Origin: Chondrosia reniformis
Taxonomy: Eukaryota > Porifera > Demospongiae > Chondrillida > Chondrillidae
Assembly (NCBI GenBank): GCA_947172415.1
Contig: OX359191.1
Coordinates: forward strand, 3,410,001-3,474,000
DNA length: 64,000 nucleotides
Direction: 5' to 3'
Numbering within the stretch: position 1 is the first letter of the stretch; each line of letters opens with the position of its first letter. Below are positions 27,355-38,600 of this stretch, piece after piece. The notes under the pieces are model-generated. The model did not search any database. It worked only from the letters and a program-made list of their open reading frames with translations, and was not told the DNA's origin. A program made the position numbers and the translations under genes.

Positions 27355-29406
27355 TTAGTAGCACTCCCCAAGAAGTTCGTCCATAGAACTAAAACTGTTA
27401 TCTTCAATGCCATCATCTTGCGCCATAACAGCAGTAATGTTTACTGAAGGAGATGGCACGACTTCTGAAACTGGTAGACTTTCTCTTTGAATTTCCAATT
27501 CTTCATCCCCATTTTGCCAAGTCCTACTAATAGCCCAATCAGGTGTACCCCTAGGTGGCTCTGAAGGATTGGTAGGTCCTGGGACATGTTTCACCAGACC
27601 ATTTCCTCTGCTCTTGGGCAGTTTTTCCAGCCTTCTATCTAACTTCTTGATAAAGGCTTGAAAGACTATAAAAATAGAAAATGGAAATTACACTTTTGCT
27701 TTAAAAATACAGTTTAATTTAGATACCTACCTTCTGATCTCCAACAAGGCGAGGAAACTGTAAAAGTTACTTCATTTCTGTCATCATAGTCCGACTCTTC
27801 CTGAGATATACATTTTATAGGTAGCTCTTTCCAAGCATTACTTTCATTAATACAGTACTCCTCCTCTGGAACAACTATTAAGGAATGGATATATATCACG
27901 GATATGGATAAATTTATCCAAGACTAGATGATGAATTGGTAACATATATGTACCCTTTTTTGCCTGTTGTAAACTTTGGTGACTGTCTTGTTTTTTTCTG
28001 AAATATCTTTCCTGCTGTCCCTTTCATCTAGTACAAGTCTTCTTCTAGACTCGTAATACCTATAAACAGCACCTTTATATTGAAATTATGAAAAGAGTAT
28101 TTAATGACTTTGTGATTGAATTCAAGTCCAACTTACGTGATATAATTGCCTCACTAAACTTGTCCCTAAAATGACCCTTAATTTGTCTCCTCAAATACGT
28201 GGCCACATCTTGATTGTGTGCTTCTTTATATCTATATAAAACAAAGTCTCATGCACTAAACACAACATGAGCCATGTATTCTTGCTAACTGAACTGTATA
28301 TAGTACATAGTGTACCGAAGCATAATACATACCATATATATATTATGTGTACACATTCAATAATCATGTATATATTATACTATCAATTATTTAAGCATTT
28401 ATATGAATCTATATACCTACTAACTGCATCAGTAGATACAACATGAGCCATGTTCTCATACTGAGCTAGCTCAGAGGAGAGTACTATCTAGTAGACATTC
28501 AATTAAATACTTTTAAAACAATTGGTGTAACTGCTAGCCGAGCATCAGTAGATACAACATGAGCCATGTTCTCATACTGAGCTAGCTCGGAGGAGAGTAC
28601 TATCTAGTGGAAATTCAATTAAAAACTTTTAAAACAATTGGTGTAACTGCTAGCCGAGCATCAGTAGATACAACCTGAGCCATGTTCTCATACTGAGCTA
28701 GCTCGGAGGACAGTACTATCTAGTAGACATTCAATTAAAAACTTTTAAAACAATTGGTGTAACTGCTAGCCGAGCATCAGTAGATACAACATGAGCCATG
28801 TTCTCATACTGAGCTAGCTCAGAGGAGAATATTAACTACATAGTAGACATTCATTGACAATTAATTGTAATTACTTTGCTATATATAAATTCTAAATGCC
28901 TGCCACTAACCCTAATTTTCCATTAAATAGGTTTGGAGCATTTGAGTGCAAGTGCTTTATTTCACCCTGTTTATGACAGGCAGGAGGAAGTATAATAAAT
29001 CCAGCTGTTGTACATATATCAAACCAGTTGATTTAATATAATTTTTATTTCAATTATTGTAGTTATATATATACAAATTTACTTACAGAGAGCTCCTTAG
29101 GAATAAGTGTTTTTCCTTTATTGTGGTTTTCCTGCATAGCAGTTAAAATATTGGTCTTATCCTCCAGAGCTTGAAACTTTTCTGAAGCATCTTCTGCTGC
29201 TCAACCACCTTCTCTAAAGAAGTTAAAACCTGTTGTTGAAATGGTTGTCTGCTCCCTGCCTGAATACTTTGCAGCTCATGATGTTGATTTTGAGGTGTTG
29301 TGGGGCGATTGAACGCTGATTGTCTACCGATTGTGGGTCTCGTAGTTGACCTAGGAGTACTAGTAGAAGAATAAAATCCGTTTAAGCGACGACCAGAACT
29401 TGTCAT
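27355..29406 (-). pseudogene. EnSpm accessory gene (ORF2), six exons, one probable frameshift
   Basis: The exons on the minus strand are 29,406-29,087, 28,460-28,417, 28,231-28,137, 28,072-27,944, 27,874-27,731 and 27,665-27,355. Every intron is GT-AG and every junction keeps phase, so the splice model is strong. The predicted product is about 347 residues. It begins MTSSGRRLNG with a Ser/Thr/Gln-rich low-complexity N-terminus, continues through a conserved-looking Arg/Lys-rich centre (KEAHNQDVATYLRRQI, then YYESRRRLVLDERDSRK), and has an acidic tail ending MDELLGECY. Exon 1 needs one extra base somewhere in about 29,150-29,200: the ATG frame stops just after, while the neighbouring frame is open into the splice donor. 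I infer a 1-base deletion or a sequencing error. Accessory proteins are known in EnSpm elements, often DNA-binding; I cannot assign a domain here. Confidence 0.8.
28426..28856. repeat. 116-bp tandem repeat inside the accessory gene
   Basis: Copies start at 28,426, 28,542, 28,658 and 28,774, exactly 116 bp apart; the fourth is partial. Each has the minus-strand splice acceptor (GAGCTAGCTCAG) and the first 35 bases of the 44-base second exon. Only the copy at 28,426 runs on into the real donor (AGTAG/GTATATAG). In the other three, exon similarity stops at GATGC and a different sequence follows. A transcript therefore meets three decoy acceptors before the true one. Confidence 0.9.
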
Positions 29407-29585
29407 GTTTGCCTATGAAGTCGTTGTCTTCGGCAGCTGCTCCCAAATGCGACGTGATTGATGACGTCGTAGTGGTGAAATCACGCTCAAATATCTTGAC
29501 GTAATTTATTATAATATCATCGAGAAGCCATTATATATAGGGCGACAGCTGAACGATTCCTTTAATTGAAAAGATTATCGAAAAG
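29407..29585. promoter_or_regulatory. Divergent promoter between accessory gene and coiled-coil gene
   Basis: This 179-bp gap separates two divergent start codons. TATATATAG at 29,532-29,540 lies about 45 bases before the plus-strand ATG and is a good TATA box for that gene. Two CRE-like words, TGACGTC (29,462-29,468) and TGACGTAA (29,497-29,504), sit in the middle. Such words are typical bZIP factor sites; whether they work here is inference. Confidence 0.6.
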
Positions 29586-30431
29586 ATGAGGTTTTCCCGC
29601 GAGAATACATTAGAAGAGAAGAAGCAAAGAAGAAAGAAGCAGCGTGAAAGAAATCGTCAAAAGAAAAGAGCATGTCGTAAGCTTTTTGTCACCGATCAAT
29701 CGCCAAAACGAGAACCAGCGCCCCGTTGCTCTACCCCACTTTCCGAGAATTCGATTGTAGTCAATCTTTCTGAACTTGACAACGCTGCTAAATCAAATAC
29801 AGTAAGTTTTACAAACTGGCCATGGAGTGTCTCTCCTGAAGTTTCCGCGAATGAATCCTATGTTCAGCGGAAGACTTTAGAGTGGTGTGATGAATTGGAT
29901 AATGATAGGGATAAGATGAAAAATGACCTAACCAGGCTTAAGAATCAGGCTGAGTCAGCTCTTAAAGAAGTAAAAGAAAAAATGCTGGAGCTCAGAAAGA
30001 ACTGTAAAGTGATTGAGGACATGCAAGAGGATGCTATTGCAACTGAGGAGGATTTGGGTACACAGACTGCATTTTCTCAAAGGAATTGCAAGTATTTTAG
30101 CATTGCACAACCGACAGAAAGTCTGAAATTCACTGAGTCTCTAGAGACTAATATGTGGGGCATGGAAAAGCATGATGTTATAAAACATGTAAGGAAACTA
30201 GAACAAAGGGAAAGAAAGGCTCTGGTATTTGCTAAAACAATTTCATTGAAGGCTGAAACATTGGAGATGGAGTTAAAAAGTCAGAGGTCAGAAGCAGAAA
30301 ATACAATTGCAGAAGTTAGGCAATTTAGGAGAGATAAAGTTTATTCCAAACACACCAGAGGCGGAATGATGCTAATGAACTCTCTACATAAGACTATACA
30401 CCAATTTGACTCATACTTGGAGGACAATTAG
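29586..30431 (+). CDS. Basic coiled-coil protein encoded on the opposite strand of the EnSpm element
   Basis: This is an uninterrupted 281-codon frame with ATG at 29,586, about 45 bp after a TATA box. Residues about 10-35 are strongly basic (KKQRRKKQRERNRQKKR), like a nuclear localisation signal or the basic half of a bZIP domain. Residues about 85-135 (DELDNDRDKMKNDLTRLKNQ onward) and about 195-255 (VRKLEQRERKALVF onward) have the charged heptad look of coiled coils. The middle is acidic and Ser/Thr-rich. No catalytic motif is visible. It is divergent from the accessory gene and convergent with the transposase gene (197-bp gap). Length, lack of stops and a promoter argue for a real gene. I do not recognise the family. 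It may be a DNA-binding partner of the transposase or a captured host gene; both are guesses. Confidence 0.7.
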   Translation: MRFSRENTLEEKKQRRKKQRERNRQKKRACRKLFVTDQSPKREPAPRCSTPLSENSIVVNLSELDNAAKSNTVSFTNWPWSVSPEVSANESYVQRKTLEWCDELDNDRDKMKNDLTRLKNQAESALKEVKEKMLELRKNCKVIEDMQEDAIATEEDLGTQTAFSQRNCKYFSIAQPTESLKFTESLETNMWGMEKHDVIKHVRKLEQRERKALVFAKTISLKAETLEMELKSQRSEAENTIAEVRQFRRDKVYSKHTRGGMMLMNSLHKTIHQFDSYLEDN

Positions 30432-30628
30432 CTATTAATATCTTATTGATATTATAATCAGTAGAAGTCTTGTTATATAATACAATTATTATAATTATGA
30501 AAAAACAGCTGTGGTCTGGTGGTAATTAAGATGAATGTGAGGGGAAACATGAAATTAAAAGAAAAGGACTATAATAAACTGTCCATATTATTCTATATAA
30601 TATATATATGCATTGTATGCAATACTAT
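30432..30628. other. Gap between convergent gene ends
   Basis: AT-rich sequence between the plus-strand stop and the transposase stop. An AATAAA near 30,573 could be the polyadenylation signal of the plus-strand gene. Nothing else was seen. Confidence 0.4.
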
Positions 30629-33600
30629 TTATAAAACTGAGAAGTTAAATGGCATAGGATTCACAACAATAACTTCATCTTCAGGATAAGGTGGAATAGT
30701 GATGGTTAGTTTTGCATATGCACATCTTGCTATTATCCTTTGTAGAGGAATGTATTGGTGGTTAGACAAAGCAGGGTCATACACATTCTCTACAACTATG
30801 TATGGAGATCCAAAATAGTTTGGTTGAGGGTGGAATTTATACCACCAAATTTCAAGAGCTATGTGGTCCAATGCTAGCTCTTCTCTAGATTCATTGGTGA
30901 AGAGTATCTTATGTTTCAGTATGTTCCTGACCTCACCTATCCTTTCAGAATTGTCTCCAAGAGGCCACTTTGCTGTAACTATCTGTCCTTTCTTTATCTT
31001 CTCCCCTGCATAAACCATATTCTTCGATGTCTCTGCATATGCACTTGAGGTATTAATAAGGACAGTCTGGCCATACCGAGATTTGTACATGGTAGATAGC
31101 CCAGTCTGCTCATCCAGCCTAAATACTGATGTGGTACTGTGCTTCAGTTGCATCAAATAAATTTCATGTTCTTGCAAGGCATACTGTAATTGTTGACTGG
31201 GTGAAAGATAATTTTGAAGAGTTTCAATTCTATGTAACTGACTTACTGAGATCACAGTAGAACAGTCATCAATGAAGACATCATTAACATATGACTTCAA
31301 ATGGTCATAACCTGGTGGTACAGACATTGTACGAATAAATTGTCCTTTCAAAAATATTTTGGCTAGTTGTTTTTCAAAGCTTTTGCGATTTGTCGAATAA
31401 GCAGCAATTGTTCCATTATACCTTTCAAAGGGAAAACACCAATAGCCATAGAGAGGGCCATAATCAAGTACACATGATGTTAGATGGAGATGTAAATGCA
31501 TGTTCATTGTGCATGACTGTTTTCCAAAATAATTTTGCACGCCTTCACAAAATGCTTGCAGTCTCAACCCTGCCTCTTCATTCATATCTTTCTTGATAGC
31601 TCTTCGGAACAACAAGCAACAAGCATGAACAAAGTTCATCCAAATATCATAAAGTTCTGGTGTAATAGAATCTTTCAGGACTATTGGACTGTATATTATT
31701 GTCCAGTTCCTCCATTAATTGGCAGTAAAACCACTGTAATTGGAATCAATTTTCATTGGTAAACGGCCAATCTTCACAGGAGTAACAATTGCTTTAGAAA
31801 CATCTTTAACTATACCCATATTAATCAAGTTGTTTTCCAAGAGTAGCTTCATGAAGTACTTGGCAGAACCCTCAAATAGGTTGTGCATAGGATCAATAAC
31901 ATGATATCGGATGATATCAAAATATGGTAGGTCAAGCAGCTGACAAAACCTTAGGCCATGTTCCACTTCAAAGGCTCTCTGCCTAGAATTGTTAGGTAAC
32001 TCTTTGTATTTATAAGCAAGTTCCCTATGAAGAGAAGAATCACGTTTAGGCCAAATGCTAATGTCAAATCCTGAAAAATCTGGCTTTTCTCCAAAATGAT
32101 TTACCTTAAATGATTTTAGGCATTTTGAACATCCTAAAGTAGCTGAATGTCCTGGAAGAGCAAGAACTTTCCGAGTCGCGGGAATGTCACAAGCAATTAG
32201 ATTTATTACAGTATGTAACTTCAAGGACACACTGCCAACTTCAATTTCATAACCTTCATATAATGTTATTAGTTCTGATGCCAATGGTTGTAAAAAGGAA
32301 TTAAGATTTAAAGGTGGCTCCTTGGGACCTGGAATTATTCCTATAAGTATAGCATTTTCCTCTTTAAATCTGAGGGCCCTGGATAGATTTAAAATCGACA
32401 GGTATATTGCACCAACAGAATACTGTGTGTGTTTAAATGGTTGGAACCAGTCTACATTTAAGGCTAAGTACAACCATAAGGCGTCATCATCATCTAAAAT
32501 ACTGGAAAATTCTTTCCAAACCAGTCCATCATGTATATCACATAACAAATTGGCATCATCATTTTTCCTTTGCTTCCAAGAGAAGCATAATTCTAGCATA
32601 CAAGGCCTTGAAAGCATAGCCTCTAATGATGAACATAGTGAAATGTATGGAAATGTCAATTTAGGATAAATGCTTCCTTCAAAGAATAGGCTATTACCAC
32701 ATATGCCTCTCCGTGAAGCCTGTGAATGTACAGGAGCCTCCTGATGAATACACTGATTTAATTGTGGGTTACGGCTATCAGTGTCATATACAGAGTAACA
32801 TTTGTCACACACAGTAAATAATTTTGGTTGCAATTCTTCTTTTTGCTTAAGAAATTTGTAGCCATTTACCAAAGAAGTTGGAAAAGCAGCAGAAAACTGT
32901 GAAAATATTTCGGAAGAAACAGCTGCTTCCATTTTGGCAAACAATGACTTTAAACTTTTTAACAAGGATGTCATTGCATTGTCTCCAATATTATTCAGCA
33001 CAGACCAGAGCAGCAGGATGTGCATGCATTCAGAAAAGTGTGGAATCCTCTCATCTGACCTTAAGTCACCAATTTCTTCACTTTCTTCATCAGAGTCAAA
33101 GTCTTCCAAATTGATATCACATTGAGAAATCTACAACAATACAAATGAGTACATAATTATCTATCTATCTATCTATCTAACTATATATATATGCGATTGT
33201 GCATATGATTATGTTCACATTAGTAAAAACAAGGTGCGGTGTGAACATTGCAGGAAGGCTACTCATTAATTCATAAATCATATACCGTGGGAAGATCATG
33301 CTGGTACAGAAAGTAGTTTAAGGGCTGAATTATGGCAGTGCAATTAAGCTTTTAGTGAATTGGATTATAGAGATAGTCATTGGGTACCTAGTATAAAATT
33401 CATTGAGGTGAAGTGGGTTGAATAGTAAAAACACTGTAAAAAATAAATTATGTCTAAAGAAAGTCCACAACACATGCAAAGTGGGAACTATATAATTATG
33501 ATAAGCACTCCTGCACAGGTCCTTGTTACATGCCTCTGTGGATGTGTCTGAAAAAAAATTTATTTCTTCAGGATGATCAGCTTCAGTATATTCAAAATTG

Positions 33601-33794
33601 TTCAATAATTCTGATTCTTCAAAGTCATTCTGTATGGTTATCTCACCAGTCTCCATTAATTGATAGCGAAGGCAAGCTGATAAAGCTTCGCTTGAACTAC
33701 CTCGCCTTGAAACCGTATCATTGACTTGTGTCTCGTGCATTTCGCTGCTTGAAGATGAAGAACACAATAGTGTATCTGCTAGATGATCGCTCAT
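30629..33794 (-). pseudogene. EnSpm/CACTA transposase (tnp2 family), single nonsense mutation
   Basis: The large second exon runs from 33,130 (after a TTGTAG acceptor) to the stop at 30,629, 834 codons in one frame. It is interrupted only by TAA at 31,715-31,717, codon 472 of the exon. The frame continues at once with typical tnp2 sequence (WRNWTIIYSPIVLKD), so one substitution, plausibly CAA to TAA, explains it. Family marks in exon numbering: a CDKC zinc-like pair near 108-111, LNVDWFQPF with Asp about 227, a GIIPGPKEPP block, IACDIPATRK with Asp about 315, GHSATLGCSKC (C-x2-C), and IDPMHNLFEG with Glu about 420. The two Asp and this Glu are my candidates for the DDE triad. A first exon is likely from ATG 33,794 to about 33,480 (MSDHLADTLL, Ser-rich then acidic). 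Its donor is unresolved; the in-phase GT near 33,470 is weak. No ATG opens the second exon. Confidence 0.9.
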
Positions 33795-34070
33795 GATTCT
33801 CACAAACGTGCAACCGTATCGACAGCTGGAGTGAATGACTTCAAATCCTATCATAATATCATTATTACACAATGAAGTGATATAATAATTATATAAACCC
33901 ATGCATATTAATGATTTCAGAAAAGGGGCGGGCGAAATACGGTATCCGTTCTCTTTTTGATTAAATACGGCACCATCATTCTCCCGTATATTTTTTCCCG
34001 TCTTCGTCACGTCCAATTTCAATAACACGGATTCTGTGGTCTACCGTCTTTCCTTACGTAATTTCTTGTG
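33795..34070. promoter_or_regulatory. Right subterminal region and terminal inverted repeat
   Basis: This noncoding end lies upstream of the transposase gene. It repeats the left-end words: ATACGGTATCCG, ATACGGCACC, CCCGTATATTTT, CCCGTCTTCGTC (about 33,998) and ACCGTCTTTCC (about 34,042), ending TTTCTTGTG. The transposase promoter should be here; no clear TATA box was chosen. Confidence 0.6.
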
Positions 34071-35650
34071 TATTCATATATACTAGTTATATGTAGTAGG
34101 TGTGTGTATTTGTTATATGTAGTAGGTGTGTGTACTTGTTATATGTACTAGTTGAAAGTACAAGTTGTTTGTCCTAATTGTATGTACACATTCTGTGTAC
34201 CAGTTGTATGTTGATACTGGTTGTATGTACCTAGTTGTATGTACTAGTTGTATGTACTAGTGTTTTGAACTAGTTGTAGGTTCTGGTACAAGTTATACTA
34301 AGAACTAGGAAGGAACTCGTTCTCTATACTACTTGTTTCTTTGTTTGAACTAGTTTTATCTACTAATTGTATGTACTAGTTGTATGTACTAGTTTTAGGT
34401 TCAAGTCCTAGGTACTAGGGAGGGGTTAGTTGTATGTACTAGATTCTAATTGTATGTACTAGCTGTATGTACTAGTCGCATGCACTAATTATATTTACTT
34501 TTTACAAATTTATGATCTAGTTGTACCTTGTATGTACTAGTTGTATGTACTAGTTGTATATATACACTAGTTGTATGTACTAGTTTCTAGTTGTGTGCGG
34601 TATGTGTATGTACTATTCATATATACTAGTTATATGTTTAGGTATTAGTTATATGTAGTAAGGTGTGTGTACTTGTTATATGTACTAGTTGAAGGTACTA
34701 GTTGTATATCCTAATTGTATGTACACATTCTGTGTACTAGTTGTATGTTTATACTAGTTGTATGTACTAGCTTTATCTTAGTTGTATGTACTAGTTGTAT
34801 GTACTAGTTTTTTGAACTAGTTGTAGCTTCTGGTACAAGTTATACTAGGAACTAGGAAGGAACTCGTTCTATATACTACTTGTTTGTTTGTTTGAACTAG
34901 TTTTTGTACTAATTGTATGTACTAGTTGTAGGTTCAAGTCCTAGTTATATTAGGTACTAGGGAGGGGCTAGTTGTATGTACTAGATACTAATTGTATGTA
35001 CTACTTGTATGTACTATTTATATGTATTATTTATATGTTTATGTACTAGGTATATGTACTATTTGTATGTACTTGCTGTATGTTCTGGTTGTATGTGCTA
35101 ATTGTATCTACTTGTTGTATGTACTAATACTATATAGTTATATTAAATAGTTGCTGGTGCCACATGTTTGTACAACTTGTATGTGGTAGTTGTAATTAGT
35201 AATAATTGTAGGTACTAGTTGCATGTACTAGTTGTATGTACTAGTTGTATGTACTAGAAATGAGCCTGTTGTATGTACAAGATGTATGCACTAGTTGTTT
35301 GTGCTAGCTGTATACTTGTTTTATGAAGTTATTGTATGTTCTAGTTGTATGTACTAGTTGTATGTAATATTCGCATGTACTAGTTATATGTACTAGTTAC
35401 TAGTTGAGTGAACTAGTTGCATGTACTATTTATAATTACTAGGTATATGTGTATGTACTAGTTGTATGTAGTAGGTGTATGTACTAGTTATATGTCCTAG
35501 TTGTTTGTACTAGTTGTATGTTCTAGTTGAATGTACTAGTTGCATGTACTAGTATTTGTGTGTACTATTAGGATGTATTAGTTTTATGTACTAATTGCAT
35601 GTACTAGTTGTATACACTAGTTTTATGAACTAGTTCTATTTATATTTACT
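34071..35650 (+). repeat. 13-bp satellite, forward island right of the EnSpm element
   Basis: Forward satellite starting with the right TAT duplication. With 26,751-26,820 it forms an island of about 1.65 kb, minus the transposon, inside a much longer reverse array. The stretch around 34,610-34,640 contains the uninterrupted form of the EnSpm target (TGTACTATTCATATATACT). The orientation flips near 35,650. No gene seen. Confidence 0.9.
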
Positions 35651-38600
35651 AGTTGTATAAAACTGGTATCTATATACAACTAGTGCATACATCTAGTATA
35701 TACAAGTAGTACATAAAATTCGTAGGTACAACTAGTTCATAAAATTAGTAACTAGTAAATATAATTAGTACATGCGACAAGTACATACAACTAGGACATA
35801 TAACTAGTAGATAAAACTTCTACATATAACTAGTACACACACGTATACCTAGTAAATGTAAGCAGTAAATACATCTAGTACATACAACTAGTACCTACAA
35901 CTAGTACCTACAACTAGTACATACAACTAGTATCTAGTAGATACAACTAGAACATACAACTAGTACATAGCTAGTACATACAACTGGTATATATATACAA
36001 CTAGTACACAGAACTTGTACACACAATTAGCACATGCAACTACTACATACATCTAATACATACAACTAGTACCTAAAACTAGTATATTAAGCTAGTTCTA
36101 GTACATACAACTAGTACATACAACTAGTACTTTCAACTAGTACATATAACTAGTACAAACATCTACTACATATAACTACTACATAAAAATATAACTAGTT
36201 CAAATAAATAGTGCATCCACATAGTACATACAACTAGCACATAAACGTAGTAAATACAACTAGAAACTAGTAGATACAATTAGTATATATATAAAATTAG
36301 TACATATAACTAGTACATACAACTGGTATATACATACAAGTAGTACATGCAACTAGTACATAAAATTAATAGGTACAACTACTTTATACCACTAGTAACT
36401 AGTACATATAACTAGTACATGTGACTAGTACATAGAAGTAGTACATATACCTAGTACATACATATATATATAGTACATATAAATAGTACGTACAACTAGT
36501 ATATATAACTAGTACAAACAACTAGTACATACACCCAGTACATACAAATGTAACGAGTACATACAAGTAGTACATACAACTAGTACATATAACTAGTACA
36601 TATAAATAGTACATACAACTAGTACATACAACAATTACACAAAACTGATATATACAACTAGTACATATAACTAGTCCATATGACCAGTACATACGCATAT
36701 AATTAGAACATAAATATAGTACATACCACTAATACAGAAAACTAGTTCACACAAACAAACAAGTAGTTCATAGAACTAGATCATTCCTAGTACCTAGTAT
36801 AACTTGTACTACAACCTAAAATTAGTTCAAACATCTAGTACATACAACTAGTACATACAATTAGGCAATAGTACATATAACTAGTACACACAACTAGTAC
36901 ATACAACTAGTTCATAAAACCAGTACATATAACTAGTACATACAACAATTACCCACTACTTATACATTCAACTAGTACAACTAACAACTACATTCGACTA
37001 GTACATACAAATAGTATTGCGTACGTACAACTAGTGCATACAACTAGGACAAACAACTAGGACGTATAACTAGTACATACATCTACTACATATAACTAAT
37101 AAATACACATATAACTAGTAATTATGAATAGTACATACAACTAGTACATACAGCTAGTGCACAAAACTAGCACATATAACTAGTCCACAAACATATTACC
37201 AGTAAATACACATATAACTGGCACATATAAATAGTACATACAAATAGTTCATACAATAACTACATACAACTAATACATACAACTATAAAATAGTACATAT
37301 AACTAGTTCATAGAACGAGTACATAATACTAGAACGTACAACTTGTATATACAACTAGTGCATAGCTGTTATTTATAACTAGTATATACATACAACTTAT
37401 ACATACAACTGGTATATAACTGGTACATACAACTAGTATATACAAATAGAACAAACAATTAGTACATACAACTATTACATACAACTTTTACATACAGCTA
37501 GTACCTACAACTACTAAATAGAAGTAGGTCTAGTAAATAAAACTAGTCCATGCAACTTGTACCTACAACTGGTAAATATAGCTAGTACTAGTCCATACAA
37601 CTAGTACATAAAACTAGTACTTGCAATTAGTACCTATAACTAATACACAATCTACCACATATAACTAATACAGAAAAATATAACTAGTACGTATAAATAG
37701 TACACACAAGTAGTTCAATCAACTACTAGTACATAGAACGTGTACAAAAAACTAGGACCTATAACTAGTACACACCTACTACATATAATTAGTATATAAA
37801 TATATAACTAGTACATATGAATAGTGCATCCATATAGTATATATCACTAGCACATTTAACTAGTTCATACAACTGTTATATACAAACAACTAGTTCATAC
37901 AACTAGTAATTACAATTAGGTCGTACAACTAGTTCACACAACTATTAACTAGTACATATAACTAGTACATTCAACTAGTACATACAACTAGGACAAACAA
38001 CTAGGATATATAACTAGTACATACACCAACTACATATAACTAGTAAATACACATATACCTTGTAATTATAAATAGTACACACAACTTGTACATACAGCTA
38101 GTGCATACAACTAGTATATATAACTAGTTCACAAATATAACTACTACATACATATAACTGGTACTTATAAATAGTACATACACATAGTACATGCAAATAG
38201 TACATACAAATAGTACAAACATCTGCTACATATAACTAGCACCTACAACTAGTAAATAAAAATAGAACTACTTCATAAACCTTGTGCATACAACTAGTAC
38301 ATGCAATTAGTACACACAACTAGTACATCCTAACAGTACACACAAATAGTATATACAACTAGTACATACAACTAGTACAATCACCTAGAACATACAACTA
38401 GTACAAACCAACTAGGACATATAACTAGTACATACACCTACTACATACAACTAGTACATACACATATACCTAGTAATTATAAATAGTACATACAAAGAGT
38501 ACATAGAACGGGTACATAAAACTAGTACACACAACTAGAAACTAGTCCATACAACTAGTATATATATAACACTAGTACATTTTACTAGTACATAAAACTA

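Larger units (their letters stand above)
26821..34070. mobile_element. Complete EnSpm/CACTA-type DNA transposon
   Basis: The element is 7250 bp long. It starts CACAAGAAAAGTTACGTACG and its reverse-complemented right end starts CACAAGAAATTACGTAAGG, so both termini begin CACAAGAAA with a shared TTACGTA block. TAT flanks it on both sides (26,818-26,820 and 34,071-34,073), the 3-bp duplication expected for this superfamily. CACAAG rather than CACTA opens the termini, which is known variation. CCGTCT/AGACGG words are repeated in both subterminal regions. It carries a tnp2-family transposase and a spliced accessory gene on the minus strand, and a coiled-coil gene on the plus strand. Transposase and accessory gene each have one lesion, so it is probably no longer autonomous. 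Confidence 0.93.

Noticed and set aside
31390..33125. Plus-strand open frames of 60-115 codons within the transposase
   Set aside because: They are antisense shadows of the tnp2 coding exon and have no promoter or recognisable domain.
33330..33480. Extension of the transposase first-exon frame downstream of about 33,480
   Set aside because: The peptide turns hydrophobic and low-complexity, and the region leads into an AT-rich intron with a GATA run near 33,158-33,180. The exact donor could not be fixed, so I did not extend the exon.
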